DNA of 64,000 bases from Hungatella sp. (GTDB lineage: Bacteria > Bacillota > Clostridia > Lachnospirales > Lachnospiraceae), in assembly GCA_009712635.1 (NCBI GenBank), contig WASS01000029.1, forward strand, positions 355,276-419,275. The letters run 5' to 3'. Both the position numbers and the translations under genes were made by a program. Numbering within the stretch: the first letter of the stretch is position 1; each line of letters begins with the position of its first letter. A model generated the notes under the pieces. It was not told the DNA's origin. It searched no databases and worked only from the letters and a program-made list of their open reading frames with translations. Positions 43,791-53,540 of this stretch are shown here, piece after piece.

Positions 43791-44927
43791 ATGAAACTAT
43801 TATTTGCATCCGATTCTTTGAAAGGAACTCTTACCAGCGCACAGACCATTGATCTGTTAGGTAAGGCTGCTAATGAAGTATTTGGACTTTGTGAGTGGGA
43901 AGGAATTCCTGTTGCCGACGGAGGAGAAGGGACTGCAGACGCGGTGATCTCTGCCGTCAGGGGAGAAAGGGTGCCTGTGACTGTACATGGTCCTCTTTTA
44001 GAGACCGTTCACACCTATTATGGCAGCCTTAATGAAAACCGGGCCATTATCGAGATGGCGGCAGCCTCCGGTCTGACCCTGATACCAGAACGCCAGAGAG
44101 ATCCAAGAACCACCACCAGTTTTGGAACCGGTGAAATGATAAAAGATGCGTTAAAAAGAGGGTTTACAGACATCTCCATTGCCATAGGAGGATCAGCAAC
44201 AAATGATGGCGGAATGGGGTGTATGAGAGCGCTGGGTGCCCGGTTTCTGGATGAGAGCGGAGAGGAACTAAATGGAACAGGTGAGGATTTAATCAGGGTA
44301 TCTTCAATTGATACTTCCGGTCTGGATTCCCGGCTTAACCAGGTGAAGCTTACTGTTATGTGTGATGTAAACAATCCGCTGTGCGGTCCTGATGGAGCTG
44401 CCTATACCTTTGGGAAGCAGAAAGGGGGAACTCCACCTGTTTTAGACCAGCTTGAAAATGGTATGATAAATTACAGAAATGTAATGATACAGAAGTTTGG
44501 AATCAATCCGGATGAAATTCCAGGTTCAGGCGCCGCAGGCGGGCTTGGCGCTGCACTTTGCATATTTTTAGGAGGACAGCTAAAATCCGGTATTGAAACG
44601 GTTCTGGACTTAATTGATTTTGACTCACGCCTTGATGGCGTTTCCCTTGTAGTGACAGGAGAGGGGCGGGCAGACTGGCAGTCCTGTTTTGGCAAGGTGA
44701 TGCAGGGGATTGGGCAAAGATGCAGAAAGAGAGGAATTCCCGCTGTTGCCCTGACCGGATCCATGGGACCTGGGGCGGAGAAAATATATGATTATGGAAT
44801 CCGTTCTATTATGACTACGGTAAATGGGGTTATGGATCTGAATGAGGCATTTGACCAGGCAATAGACTTATATTATCAGGGAGCAATTCGTATGTTCCGG
44901 CTTATTGCTCTTGGGATGGAATTGTAA
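43791..44927 (+). CDS. glxK: Glycerate kinase (GlxK/GarK family)
   Basis: 378 residues, normal length. Family motifs are FASDSLKGTLTSAQTIDLLG at the N-terminus, VADGGEGTADAV, IGGSATNDGGMGCMRALGARF and VVTGEGRADWQS. It phosphorylates D-glycerate (to 2-phosphoglycerate in this family), feeding glycolysis. AAGGAGAG precedes the ATG, and a strong terminator follows at once. It completes a small glycerate module with the CdaR regulator and GntP permease. Confidence 0.92.
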   Translation: MKLLFASDSLKGTLTSAQTIDLLGKAANEVFGLCEWEGIPVADGGEGTADAVISAVRGERVPVTVHGPLLETVHTYYGSLNENRAIIEMAAASGLTLIPERQRDPRTTTSFGTGEMIKDALKRGFTDISIAIGGSATNDGGMGCMRALGARFLDESGEELNGTGEDLIRVSSIDTSGLDSRLNQVKLTVMCDVNNPLCGPDGAAYTFGKQKGGTPPVLDQLENGMINYRNVMIQKFGINPDEIPGSGAAGGLGAALCIFLGGQLKSGIETVLDLIDFDSRLDGVSLVVTGEGRADWQSCFGKVMQGIGQRCRKRGIPAVALTGSMGPGAEKIYDYGIRSIMTTVNGVMDLNEAFDQAIDLYYQGAIRMFRLIALGMEL

Positions 44928-44929
44928 AA

Positions 44930-44973
44930 AAGAAACGTACATGACTGGGATCAACCGTTCATGTACGTTTCTT
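44930..44973. terminator. Terminator after glycerate kinase
   Basis: AAGAAACGTACATGA (44930-44944) pairs perfectly with TCATGTACGTTTCTT (44959-44973), followed by ATTTT. The chemoreceptor gene converges from the right and may share it. Confidence 0.85.
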
Positions 44974-44986
44974 ATTTTGATTGAAT

Positions 44987-47206
44987 TTAATACTTGAAAT
45001 CTGTATTTGTTTCAGAGAACTCAGTAGAAGGCTTATGGCTGCGTTCGGTTAGTTGGGGCGCGTCTTCCTGTTGTTCTTTGCTGTTTACCAGCTGGAATTT
45101 ACCCACCAGAGATTTTAAGTTCACTGCCTGGGCAGACAATTCCTCTGAAGTAGCAGCACTCTCTTCTGAAGTAGCGGAAGTCGTCTGAACAACTGCGGAA
45201 ATCTGGTCAATTCCAGTTGTGATCTGCGTAATGGCATCTGCCTGTACATTTGATGCTTCTGCAATTTCTGCAATTTTACCGGTAGAGATTTCTGACTTCT
45301 GAACAACCAGACGAAGTGCATTCGCTGTCTCGTCAGCGATTTTCGTTCCGCTTCCAATTGCAGATATGGCATTCTCAATGAGAGAAGTAGTATTTTTTGC
45401 TGCTTCTGCTGATTTACCAGCCAGGTTTCGTACTTCGTCAGCAACAACAGCAAATCCCTTGCCGGCAGATCCGGCTCTGGCTGCTTCAACAGCTGCATTC
45501 AGTGCAAGGATATTGGTCTGGAAAGCAATATCATCAATGGTTCTGATAATTTTACTGATTTCATTGGAAGTATTGGCAATTTCGTTCATCGCTTCCGTCA
45601 TTTCTTTCATTTTCTGATTGCTTTCCGTAATACCTCTGCCGGCTTCCTGAGAAAGGGTATTTGCCTCAGCTGCATTGGACGCATTTTGTTTTACACGTTC
45701 TGAGATTTCCGTGATTGTTGCAGACAATTCTTCTATGGAAGAGGCCTGCTCTGTTGCACCCTGGCTTAACGCCTGAGAAGCGTCAGCTACCTGGGAGGCA
45801 CCTGTGGATACCTGTTCGGATGCCTCGTCAATTTCCAGAAGGGTGCTGCTTAAGTTTAAGCGGATGTTGTGCATTGCTTCATAAATATAGCGGTAATCTC
45901 CGGTATATTGATCCTGGCACTCCGATTGAACTTTGAAGTTCCCCTGGCTCATTTCCCCAAGCAGATAATTGATATCCTGAATAATCAATTTTAAATTTTG
46001 TCCCATTTCCACGAATGTTTTTGATAACTGGCCAATTTCATCATTGCTTTTGACCTGAATCTCAACATTTAAGTTTCCTGCCGCAATGTTCTTTGCAGCT
46101 GCCACAACTCCATCAATGGGTTTCAAAGTTCTCCGTAAAAATACAATGATAACCGAATTAATAAAAATAAGGGATAAAACGGCCAGCACAATCATGACAA
46201 TAACGCTTTTTACCACATCCTTATACAAATCGCTTTTGTCAAGACTGCTTGAAGCCCACCAGGTCTGGGATCCGCAGGTGATAGGGTAGTAATGTCTGGT
46301 TTCCAGAGAACCGTCAGCTTTTTTTGTATCGATGTGGAATTCCTTCTTGTTTTCCTGCATTTTTACAATCCTGGCATATTCTGATGGAGGAATTAAGTCT
46401 TCCAGTTTTTTACCAATGTTATCACTTGATTTGCTGTCGAAAGCAATCATATTTCCTTCTGTATAAATATCCACATACATGGAAGGATATTTGGCATCAG
46501 TGGTTTTGATTCTGGAAAAATTAGATACGTTAATATCAGCCAGGATAACACCAATTACATTGTCTCCGTTCATAATTGGATATGCTATGGTACTCATCAT
46601 GGTTCCTTTATAATTAAAAGGATCGGTCAGGAAAGGTGCCTTTGTTTCTCTTGCTACCCGGTAATAATCCTGATTGGAGTATTCGCTGTAGGCACCCAGA
46701 GATTGGGCAGTGTTATTTTTAGCATTGTCACGGTCAACATAGACAGAGTAATCTTTGACTGCCGTATCAAATTGCCCAGGCTCAAAAAAGGCACCGACGC
46801 CATATAAGGAATCGGTATTATTAAGCGCTGCCCAGGCTGAATTAGTAATGTAATTCTCTACCTCATAATTGACTTCTTTCAGCTGGGCATTGTATATTTT
46901 GCTTTTCCTGTTGATGTTTTTCCAGTCACTGGTGGCTTCCCCACCATTATACACCCGATTTAAGTAATCCTGTAAATCTTTGGCAGTGCCAGACGCATCA
47001 TTAATAATAGACTGAACCATGAGACCGTTCTGAGCTGCAATTCCCGTAAACTCACCATTGATTGCTTTGGATATTGAACTGCTTGCAAGTATGGAAGAGA
47101 TGGTAATAAGCACGGTCAAACTCATAATCAGTATGATACCTGTAGCAATGGATGTTTTCATTGCAAGCTTCATATCATTGAAATTAATTTTTTTCTTGTT
47201 CTTCAT
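44987..47206 (-). CDS. Methyl-accepting chemotaxis protein with dCache sensor
   Basis: 739 residues. Basic N-terminus, membrane helix about 15-38, a large extracellular double-Cache-like sensor (about 40-330, with [20 protein letters not shown]), second helix about 333-358, a HAMP region and the signalling domain whose hairpin tip is [22 protein letters not shown]. It would relay ligand binding to CheA and CheW at the flagellar motor. Ligand unknown; dCache domains commonly bind amino acids or organic acids. GAGGGAG precedes the ATG. Monocistronic. Confidence 0.9.
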   Translation of the reverse strand: MKNKKKINFNDMKLAMKTSIATGIILIMSLTVLITISSILASSSISKAINGEFTGIAAQNGLMVQSIINDASGTAKDLQDYLNRVYNGGEATSDWKNINRKSKIYNAQLKEVNYEVENYITNSAWAALNNTDSLYGVGAFFEPGQFDTAVKDYSVYVDRDNAKNNTAQSLGAYSEYSNQDYYRVARETKAPFLTDPFNYKGTMMSTIAYPIMNGDNVIGVILADINVSNFSRIKTTDAKYPSMYVDIYTEGNMIAFDSKSSDNIGKKLEDLIPPSEYARIVKMQENKKEFHIDTKKADGSLETRHYYPITCGSQTWWASSSLDKSDLYKDVVKSVIVMIVLAVLSLIFINSVIIVFLRRTLKPIDGVVAAAKNIAAGNLNVEIQVKSNDEIGQLSKTFVEMGQNLKLIIQDINYLLGEMSQGNFKVQSECQDQYTGDYRYIYEAMHNIRLNLSSTLLEIDEASEQVSTGASQVADASQALSQGATEQASSIEELSATITEISERVKQNASNAAEANTLSQEAGRGITESNQKMKEMTEAMNEIANTSNEISKIIRTIDDIAFQTNILALNAAVEAARAGSAGKGFAVVADEVRNLAGKSAEAAKNTTSLIENAISAIGSGTKIADETANALRLVVQKSEISTGKIAEIAEASNVQADAITQITTGIDQISAVVQTTSATSEESAATSEELSAQAVNLKSLVGKFQLVNSKEQQEDAPQLTERSHKPSTEFSETNTDFKY

Positions 47207-47536
47207 CTTAATGCTCCCTCAAATTAAAAAAATAGTAAAAAACTTCCCTCCTGTGCACCGGTAATATAGTTTGCTTACATGGAAAAATTTACCATTTACC
47301 GTATAAAAAATAAACTGCATATCATGCAGCTAAATTTTTATATATTAAAAAAATGACCTCCTTTCCTGTCATTAGTTTCATTTTTCTTCACCATCAACTG
47401 TTATTCGACACAAAGTGACAATTTGTTAATAGAAAATTCATAAAAAAGATTACTATGATTATTAATAATGAGGGGAATAAAATAATTGAAACGGTATTTT
47501 ACATGATTCAATTGGCTATGACACAAATGAATAACT
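47207..47536. other. 330-bp AT-rich region without a gene
   Basis: Upstream of the chemoreceptor and downstream of the chromate transporter genes, both on the minus strand. Two small hairpins are visible: CTGCAT-ATC-ATGCAG (47315-47329) and AATGAC-N10-GTCATT (47352-47357/47368-47373), the second followed by seven T on the minus strand and so a possible weak terminator. No convincing promoter, small open frame or known riboswitch core was found. Confidence 0.4.
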
Positions 47537-48109
47537 TTATATACCAGGCATGAGAAGCTGAGCAGCTACTTCAGCTACACCGCAAAGAACCATAACAAGG
47601 ATTGGGTCTTTCTTTTTCTTTCGGAGTAGAAATACGGCAGCAGCAAAATAAAGCACCGGACGAAGTTTGACCTGCCCAGGTAAAAAAGAAAAGGAACCAG
47701 AGGGAAATACAGCAGGAAGTAAAATATCAATTCCCGCCACTGCGATCATAGATACTACGGCAGGACGCAGGCTTTCTAATATATCCTGCAGAATGCTTAA
47801 ATTTTTATATCGGTTATATGCCCAGGATAAGAAGGTGACAAACAGGCAGGAAGGAAGTACGCAGCCCAAAGTGGCAAAAAAAGCGCCGGGTAATCCGGCA
47901 ATCTGATTTCCTACGAATGTTGCAGAATTTATGGCAATTGGACCAGGTGTCATTTGTGAGATGGTAATTAAATCGGTAAAATCATTTATGGTGAGCCAGT
48001 GATGAGTAGTGATAATCTGTTGTTTAATTAATGGCATGGCGGCATAGCCACCCCCGAAGCTGAACGCTCCGATCTGAAAAAATGCCCAGAATAATTTTAA
48101 ATAGATCAT
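47537..48109 (-). CDS. Chromate transporter, short-chain (second half)
   Basis: 190 residues, one CHR domain with about five to six membrane helices and the motifs FSFGGGYAAMPLIKQ and ISQMTPGPIAINSATFVG. Two-gene short-chain CHR proteins work as a pair with inverted topology; the partner gene ends 3 bp upstream. The substrate may be chromate or another oxyanion; many clostridial copies are annotated only by homology. The QMTPGP motif is intact. Confidence 0.87.
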   Translation of the reverse strand: MIYLKLFWAFFQIGAFSFGGGYAAMPLIKQQIITTHHWLTINDFTDLITISQMTPGPIAINSATFVGNQIAGLPGAFFATLGCVLPSCLFVTFLSWAYNRYKNLSILQDILESLRPAVVSMIAVAGIDILLPAVFPSGSFSFLPGQVKLRPVLYFAAAVFLLRKKKKDPILVMVLCGVAEVAAQLLMPGI

Positions 48110-48111
48110 AA

Positions 48112-48672
48112 TTATGCCTCGTTTCTAAGTTTTCGAATGATGGTCTTACAGATACCGGCCAATGCTGCAGCAAAGATGATAAAAATTACATTTACATGAT
48201 AAAAGTAAGCAGCAATAAAGGAAGCAGCCATCAGGATAATCAAAAGGGGATCTTTTTCCTTTACCACGTCACCTCCCATGTCATAAACAACGGAAAGGAT
48301 CACAGCACCAACACCTGCTGTCATACCGTTTAGCATTGCCTGGATGATGAAATTTTCTTTAAAGGCGGTGTAAAAAAAGGAGATAGCAGTGAGAATAACA
48401 AAGGGAGGAATCACTGCACCTAAAACGGCGCAAATAACGCCGGGTAATCTGGCAAGTTTATATCCCACAACGATGGCTCCGTTAACGGCAATGGCTCCTG
48501 GTGAGGATTGGGCGATGGCTACCAGGTCAAGCATTTCCTGCTGATCAATCCAGTGAAGCTCATCTACAAATTTCTTCTTCAGTAAAGTGACAATTACATA
48601 GCCGCCGCCGAAGGTAAAAGAGCTTAGATAAAGTGTTGATAAGAATATATTGCTTAATATTTTTTTATTCAT
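48112..48672 (-). CDS. Chromate transporter, short-chain (first half)
   Basis: 186 residues, one CHR domain with TFGGGYVIVTLLKKKFVDEL and IAQSSPGAIAVNGAIVVG, the usual counterparts of the second half. It pairs with the 190-residue protein encoded next. The start overlaps the stop of a 174-residue unknown protein by four bases (ATGA), indicating a three-gene operon opposite a LysR regulator. Confidence 0.87.
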   Translation of the reverse strand: MNKKILSNIFLSTLYLSSFTFGGGYVIVTLLKKKFVDELHWIDQQEMLDLVAIAQSSPGAIAVNGAIVVGYKLARLPGVICAVLGAVIPPFVILTAISFFYTAFKENFIIQAMLNGMTAGVGAVILSVVYDMGGDVVKEKDPLLIILMAASFIAAYFYHVNVIFIIFAAALAGICKTIIRKLRNEA

Positions 48673-49193
48673 CTGTGTAAGTCTCCTGTTTCCGATACAA
48701 ATTCATTTTCTTTGTCTAAATATCTGCAAAAAATAAAGAGTCCCATTAGAATAAATGGAGAAAAAACCGGATCTGCCTCCACATTCCAGCCACCGCCTTT
48801 TATGCTGTGTACAAGCTTTGCAGCCACCCAGCTTTCCTCATCCATGATGCAGTATTCCTGACTGCTTCTCATAAATAAATCGTAAACCTTATGATCCAAG
48901 GTGAAATTGATCTGATTTACCAGCTGACCATTCAGTAAAGATAGATTATCTGAAAATACAGGATTTCCGGATAAAATGGTCTGATTGAGAGAATCAGAAA
49001 GGATATAAATTTGTTCCTGGCTATGTTCGCCGCCCTCACAGGTTTTTATATCTGCATATAATTTAATTCTGCCGTCAGGGGAAAGTATGGTCTTTCTTGT
49101 GGGATAATAGGGCATTTTTAAGCAGGCAAGCTTTGTGGATGGTCTTTCATTATCAAGCATATAAAGTTTTCCCGTTTTGATTAAGTATTTCAT
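48669..49193 (-). CDS. Unknown protein coupled to the chromate transporter pair
   Basis: 174 residues, first gene of the operon. Predicted mostly beta strands (KLYMLDNERPSTKLACLKM, GRIKLYADI, EQIYILSDSLNQTILSGNPV, INFTLDHKVYDLFMRSS, GGGWNVEADP) ending in one hydrophobic helix (FILMGLFIFCRYLDKE). That plan, a beta barrel with a final buried helix, recalls the LURP-one/Tubby C-terminal fold, but this is only a pattern impression. No signal peptide or catalytic motif. It overlaps the transporter gene by four bases, so the products are probably used together. Confidence 0.68.
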   Translation of the reverse strand: MKYLIKTGKLYMLDNERPSTKLACLKMPYYPTRKTILSPDGRIKLYADIKTCEGGEHSQEQIYILSDSLNQTILSGNPVFSDNLSLLNGQLVNQINFTLDHKVYDLFMRSSQEYCIMDEESWVAAKLVHSIKGGGWNVEADPVFSPFILMGLFIFCRYLDKENEFVSETGDLHR

Positions 49194-49237
49194 AGAAATT
49201 TCCTTTCAGGTTGTTTAATCCTTTACAAGTATAGCAC

Positions 49238-49266
49238 TTGATGGTTTATAATTAAAATAGTATAAT
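49238..49266 (+). promoter_or_regulatory. Promoter of the LysR gene in the divergent region
   Basis: TTGATG (49238-49243), a 17-bp spacer and TATAAT (49261-49266). A minus-strand TATACT (49233-49228) with a weak TTTAAT -35 could start the chromate operon, so the two promoters overlap, as is normal for LysR-controlled pairs. Confidence 0.55.
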
Positions 49267-49313
49267 TTTATGAAAAACATATGATATTAGCTATAATAAA
49301 AGGAGGTATCTCT

Positions 49314-50225
49314 ATGTCCATACGCCATCTGCGCATATTTCTTACTGTGTGTGAATGCAATAACAGTATAACCAGAGCAGCGAAAAAACTATATATGACC
49401 CAGCCATCCGTTTCTGTAGCCATACAGGAACTTGAAAAATATTATGGGATTGTATTATTTGACCGCATTTCCAGAAGGCTTTATCTGACTGAGGCAGGCA
49501 GACAGTTTCTGGAATACGCTCAGCGTATATTTGCCCTCCTTGATGATATGGAGAAGGGGATCAGAAACTGGGATACTATCGGGGTGCTGCGAGTCGGAGC
49601 CAGTATCACCATAGGTTCCCAGTTCATGCCAAGCTATGTGGAAAAATTTTCAGCAATGTATCCCGAAGCGGAAGTGCAGGTGTTTATCGGAACTTCCCAT
49701 CAGCTGGAGCAGAAGCTACTAAGTAATGAACTGGATTTTGCACTGGTAGAGCGGCCGGTTCATGAAAGCTCCCTGCTTGCAGAGCCTTATATGGAAGATT
49801 CCCTTGCAGTCATTGCTCCGGGCCGTCACCCCTATTACCAGGGACAGATGCTGAAAAAGGAAGAGTTAAGCGTACAGAAATTCCTTCTGCGTGAACATGG
49901 AAGCGGGACCAGAGAGCTGTTTGAAGAAGTGATGGAAAAATCAGATATTACGGTAAAACCAGTATGGGAAGGGATGAGTACAACCGCACTGGTCAATGCA
50001 GTTATTCATGGACTTGGAATTGCCGTTGTGCCAAAGCGCATGGTTTCCGGTCCATTGGAGAAAAAACTGGTTTACCAGCTGGAAATAGAGGGTGCGGAAT
50101 TTAAACGATACTTCTATATCGTCCATCACAAAGACAAGCTTTTAACCAGGACGATTCATGAATTCATTGATCTTTGCAGGTGTTACGAACTGGACTTCCC
50201 CATGCCAAAATACAATGGACTATAA
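49314..50225 (+). CDS. LysR family transcriptional regulator
   Basis: 303 residues. The N-terminal winged helix (HLRIFLTVCECNNSITRAAK, MTQPSVSVAIQELEKYYG) is followed by a type 2 periplasmic-binding co-inducer domain. ATG 49314 is chosen for AAAGGAGG upstream. It is divergent from the three-gene chromate transporter operon, with overlapping promoters, and is its likely regulator. Its co-inducer cannot be told; CysB-like or oxyanion sensing is only a guess from context. Confidence 0.88.
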   Translation: MSIRHLRIFLTVCECNNSITRAAKKLYMTQPSVSVAIQELEKYYGIVLFDRISRRLYLTEAGRQFLEYAQRIFALLDDMEKGIRNWDTIGVLRVGASITIGSQFMPSYVEKFSAMYPEAEVQVFIGTSHQLEQKLLSNELDFALVERPVHESSLLAEPYMEDSLAVIAPGRHPYYQGQMLKKEELSVQKFLLREHGSGTRELFEEVMEKSDITVKPVWEGMSTTALVNAVIHGLGIAVVPKRMVSGPLEKKLVYQLEIEGAEFKRYFYIVHHKDKLLTRTIHEFIDLCRCYELDFPMPKYNGL

Positions 50226-50239
50226 AAAACACGGGCGGA

Positions 50240-50316
50240 TAAAAAAACAGCCCGTTTCACAAAGTTTTTGAAGCTTCTCTTATTGAAAGAGAAACAACTT
50301 AGACCTTGAAACGGGC
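50240..50316 (-). terminator. Nested hairpin terminator after lgt
   Basis: On the minus strand an outer 10-bp stem (50316-50307 with 50259-50250, GCCCGTTTCA/TGAAACGGGC) encloses a 5-bp helix (AAGTT/AACTT) and a 7-bp helix (TTCTCTT/AAGAGAA). It is followed directly by TGTTTTTTT. This is a larger terminator than usual, for the lgt gene. Confidence 0.72.
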
Positions 50317-50328
50317 ATGGGATCAGGT

Positions 50329-51090
50329 TTATGACAATTGGTTCTTGTTTCTGCCGGATTTCCATAAAAGGATAAAGCCTGCAAGCGCTACAAACAGGGA
50401 GATAAACTGGGAAGTTGATAAGCTTCCAACAGAACCCCTGATTAAATCACCCCGGTAAAATTCAATTGCAAATCTCCCCAGGCTGTAAAAAATCAGATAG
50501 AAAGCGCTGACTCTTCCGGCAGGGGGATTTTTCCGTGCCAGTGCCAGCAGTACAAAACAGTTGGCAAAGTCAAAAATACTGGATACAATCTGAGTGGGCA
50601 GCAACGGAATTCCGTTGGGTGCAAACTGAGAACTCTGAAAGGTAATGGAAAAAGGTCCGGAGGTCTGACGCCCATAACAGCATCCGGCAAGAAGACATCC
50701 GATTCTTCCAAATCCCTGTGCCAGGGCGATTGACGGGACTACAAGATCCAGATAACGGATTGGACTTATTTTCTTTATACGGCAGTAAACAAATCCGGCC
50801 CCAATTCCTCCGATGATTCCTCCATACACTACAAATCCGGTTGAGATATCAAGTAAAAGTCTGGGATTGCTTCTGATCTCATCAAATATAGTAACGTAGT
50901 AAAGAAGCTTGGCACAGATAAGACCGCCTCCGGCTCCCAGAATAAGCAGATAGAATAAGTGATCCGGTTCCAGCCCAGCCTTTTTGGCGCGGTATTCTGC
51001 TGTTAAGTAGGCTGCGGCAATTCCGATGCCGATCATCAGACCGTATCCGTGAAACGTAAAACCCCCGATGGAGAATAAATCGTTATACAT
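50329..51090 (-). CDS. lgt: Prolipoprotein diacylglyceryl transferase
   Basis: 253 residues, seven membrane helices. The HGYGLMIG segment, GGIIGGIGAGF and the signature GRIGCLLAGCCYGRQTSGP define Lgt; the last is the cysteine-rich variant of the usual GRxGNFxNGE. It attaches diacylglycerol to the lipobox cysteine of lipoproteins, such as the two binding proteins encoded in this window. It is monocistronic with a strong terminator. Confidence 0.9.
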   Translation of the reverse strand: MYNDLFSIGGFTFHGYGLMIGIGIAAAYLTAEYRAKKAGLEPDHLFYLLILGAGGGLICAKLLYYVTIFDEIRSNPRLLLDISTGFVVYGGIIGGIGAGFVYCRIKKISPIRYLDLVVPSIALAQGFGRIGCLLAGCCYGRQTSGPFSITFQSSQFAPNGIPLLPTQIVSSIFDFANCFVLLALARKNPPAGRVSAFYLIFYSLGRFAIEFYRGDLIRGSVGSLSTSQFISLFVALAGFILLWKSGRNKNQLS

Positions 51091-51184
51091 GGTTATCTTC
51101 CTTCTTTTATCTTTAGAATAAAAACGAAGTTATTATATCATATCTTTTAAAACATTGCAAAGAAAGCCGAATGTCTCCGGTATA

Positions 51185-52180
51185 TCAAACAATATACAAA
51201 ATAGTCATTTCCTTTAATTTTTCATTCATCTGCTGTCTTAAAAACAGCTCCCCATCTTCTCTTAAATCATTTTTATAACAGTATTTCCCCCTGCCTCTTC
51301 CCGTCATTAAGTCTTTGTCATATAGTTTTCCTGCGTCAGGAAATGCCTCACTGTTAATGGCATTGTGAACAAAGCTGTAAGTCATGAAAATTATTTCAAC
51401 CAGAGCAGTCCGTTTTACCTTTTCACTTAACTGCATGGAAAGAATTGTGATCAGTTCGGAATAAAGCTGTTTCCAGTCGTCAGTTAATATGACCGGTGCA
51501 ATGAGGATTCCAACCCGGTAACCGGCATCGCACATTTTGTTTAATGCAGTAATTCTTGCATTTAATCCGGAAGTTCCAGGTTCGAACCTGGTTATGATGG
51601 ACTGGGGATTCACGCTCATACGCATGATAATGCGTCCGCCGTGGTTTAAATTAAGAAGAGGGTCCACCTGATTAAACTTAGTTGGAAAGGTTAAAAAGCC
51701 TTTGTCAGTTTTTCCAAACTGTTCAATGGTCCATGATAAATTGCCGGTAATTGTATTTTCCAGAACCAGATCACTGTTGCTGCCAATCTCATAAGTGTTA
51801 TCTTTTACGGATTTAGACTGATGTTTGATTATTTTATCCAACATCTGTTCCCGATTCACAAACAGACGCAGATAGGAACATTTGTTGTAGTTGCAGACCA
51901 GATAGCAGTAGTGGCACATGGCAGTACAACCAGAAGAAGTATAAGGGACAAGATAATCCGAAACTTTATGGTTCGGAACGTAGTTATGGGTTTTTCTGAC
52001 TCCAATTACCAGCAGCCGTTTTAGTTCAGGGAAATCCTTGTTGGGCCGGGTGCGCAGTTCATCTATTTTATTATGGCTTTCAATGGGGATCCATGGTATA
52101 TCTTTATATTTCTCTTTCAATAATCCGCCTAACTCATAGTTCAGGGAATCTGGTTCAAAATAAATTTTATCTGGAAACAT
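51185..52180 (-). CDS. splB: Spore photoproduct lyase, clostridial type
   Basis: 331 residues. Radical SAM motif C85-x3-C89-x2-C92 (SSGCTAMCHYCYLVC) followed by NYNKCSYLRLFVNREQM, and the C-terminal LMTGRGRGKYCYKND. It repairs the UV-induced spore photoproduct during germination and marks the organism as a spore former. In my by-eye comparison the Bacillus hydrogen-donor cysteine (C141, in ASCTSD) corresponds to serine here (IGSNSD), with extra cysteines (C96, C101) near the cluster instead. TTAACCTCC upstream gives a good ribosome-binding site. Confidence 0.88.
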   Translation of the reverse strand: MFPDKIYFEPDSLNYELGGLLKEKYKDIPWIPIESHNKIDELRTRPNKDFPELKRLLVIGVRKTHNYVPNHKVSDYLVPYTSSGCTAMCHYCYLVCNYNKCSYLRLFVNREQMLDKIIKHQSKSVKDNTYEIGSNSDLVLENTITGNLSWTIEQFGKTDKGFLTFPTKFNQVDPLLNLNHGGRIIMRMSVNPQSIITRFEPGTSGLNARITALNKMCDAGYRVGILIAPVILTDDWKQLYSELITILSMQLSEKVKRTALVEIIFMTYSFVHNAINSEAFPDAGKLYDKDLMTGRGRGKYCYKNDLREDGELFLRQQMNEKLKEMTILYIV

Positions 52181-52289
52181 GTTAGTTAACCTCCTGTTTC
52201 CATTTATTATGCGGAGAAAAAATCGGGATATCCCATGTAAAAATGCACAAAAAAACGACCAAAATCTGTATGATATTACAAAAATTTAA

Positions 52290-52386
52290 TAACGATCATA
52301 TAAAACATAAACGAACATATAAGACTATTGAAAATCAACTTTAATCATGTTAATATGGCATTACAGAAACAAAACGAACATAAAAA
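52290..52386 (+). promoter_or_regulatory. ula operon promoter with three UlaR boxes
   Basis: Promoter: TTGAAA (52328-52333), 17 bp, TAATAT (52351-52356). Repeated boxes: TAACGATCATATAAA (52290-52304), AAACGAACATATAAG (52309-52323) and AAACGAACATAAAAA (52372-52386), all in the same orientation, two upstream and one downstream of the promoter. A fourth box precedes ulaR. This fits a DeoR-family repressor that binds direct repeats and may loop the DNA. Confidence 0.7.
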
Positions 52387-52416
52387 ACAGGCATTAAGAT
52401 CAAAGGAGAAGGTAGT

Positions 52417-53520
52417 ATGAGCAAGGTGAGTGAAACGACCAGAGAATCATGGATCATGAGCACGTTTCCAGAGTGGGGAACCTGGCTGAATGAAGAGATT
52501 GAAAGCGAGGAAGTAAAACTCGGCACTGTGGCGATGTGGTGGTTAGGCTGTACGGGAATCTGGTTTAAAACACCAGGCGGCTGTAATTTAACCATCGACT
52601 TATGGTGTGGAAATGGAAAACGTACCCATGGAGACGGAATGATGGCAGAAGGGCATCAGATGGCTAATATGTGCGGTGCCAGGAAGATGCAGCCCAATTT
52701 AAGAGCAGTGCCTTTTGTCATTGATCCATTTGCCGTTAAAAAGGTGGATGGAGTTTTAGCAACTCATTATCATCAGGATCACATGAGCGCAGAGTATGCA
52801 GCACACGTGATTCAAAGCGGCATGACCACCACTGACGAAAATGGAAATGAGATTCCGGTTCCATTTATCGGTCCTTTAAAATCTGTGGAGACCTGGATCA
52901 AATGGGGAGTTCCAAAAGAGAGGTGTAAAGTAGTGCGTCCGGGAGACACCATTAAGATAAAGGATGTGGAAATCGTAGTCCTTGACTCCTTTGACAGAAC
53001 CTGTCTTGTAACAACAGACTCCACCGGAGCGGACAGAGAAGAACTGACCGGAATCTGCCCAACCGATATGGATGATAAGGCAGTCAATTACTTAATCAAA
53101 ACGCCAGGCGGCAATATCTATCACAGCGGTGATTCCCATTATTCCATCTATTTTGCTAAGCATGGAAAGGATCATAAGGTTGATGTGGCGTTTGGCTCCT
53201 ATGGGGAAAATCCGGTAGGTATGGCGGATAAGATGACCTCCTGCGATGTACTTCGTATGGCGGAGGCATTAAACTGTAATGTGGTGATTCCCATTCACTA
53301 TGATGTGTGGAGCAACTTTATGGCTGATGTCAACGAAATCCGGGTGCTTTATGATATGAAAAAGGATCGTCTGGATTATCGGTTCCATCCGTTCTTCTGG
53401 GAAGTAGGCGGAAAATATGTCTATCCAACAGACAGAGAGAAAAAAGCCTATCATCACCCCAGAGGATTTGAGGATTGCTTTGAAGCTCCTCAGAACATAC
53501 CGTTTCGGTCCTGTTTATAA
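52417..53520 (+). CDS. ulaG: L-ascorbate 6-phosphate lactonase
   Basis: 367 residues, metallo-beta-lactamase fold. The metal motif is THYHQDHMS (H117, H119, D121, H122); [11 protein letters not shown] and [10 protein letters not shown] supply further ligands. UlaG opens the lactone ring of ascorbate 6-phosphate to 3-keto-L-gulonate 6-phosphate in the cytoplasm. It leads the ula operon, directly before the EIIA, EIIC and EIIB genes. AAAGGAGAAGG precedes the ATG. Confidence 0.93.
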   Translation: MSKVSETTRESWIMSTFPEWGTWLNEEIESEEVKLGTVAMWWLGCTGIWFKTPGGCNLTIDLWCGNGKRTHGDGMMAEGHQMANMCGARKMQPNLRAVPFVIDPFAVKKVDGVLATHYHQDHMSAEYAAHVIQSGMTTTDENGNEIPVPFIGPLKSVETWIKWGVPKERCKVVRPGDTIKIKDVEIVVLDSFDRTCLVTTDSTGADREELTGICPTDMDDKAVNYLIKTPGGNIYHSGDSHYSIYFAKHGKDHKVDVAFGSYGENPVGMADKMTSCDVLRMAEALNCNVVIPIHYDVWSNFMADVNEIRVLYDMKKDRLDYRFHPFFWEVGGKYVYPTDREKKAYHHPRGFEDCFEAPQNIPFRSCL

Positions 53521-53540
53521 AACATTGGGGAGGGTTAGTC

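Noticed and set aside
47207-47536. Possible c-di-GMP riboswitch before the chemoreceptor gene (GCAAAC and ACCGG fragments)
   Set aside because: Only two short fragments match; the paired stems P1b and P2 of the GEMM fold could not be traced.
49292-49297. TATAAT just before the LysR gene
   Set aside because: It abuts the ribosome-binding site, so a transcript from it would leave no room for the site; the TATAAT at 49261 with TTGATG is better.
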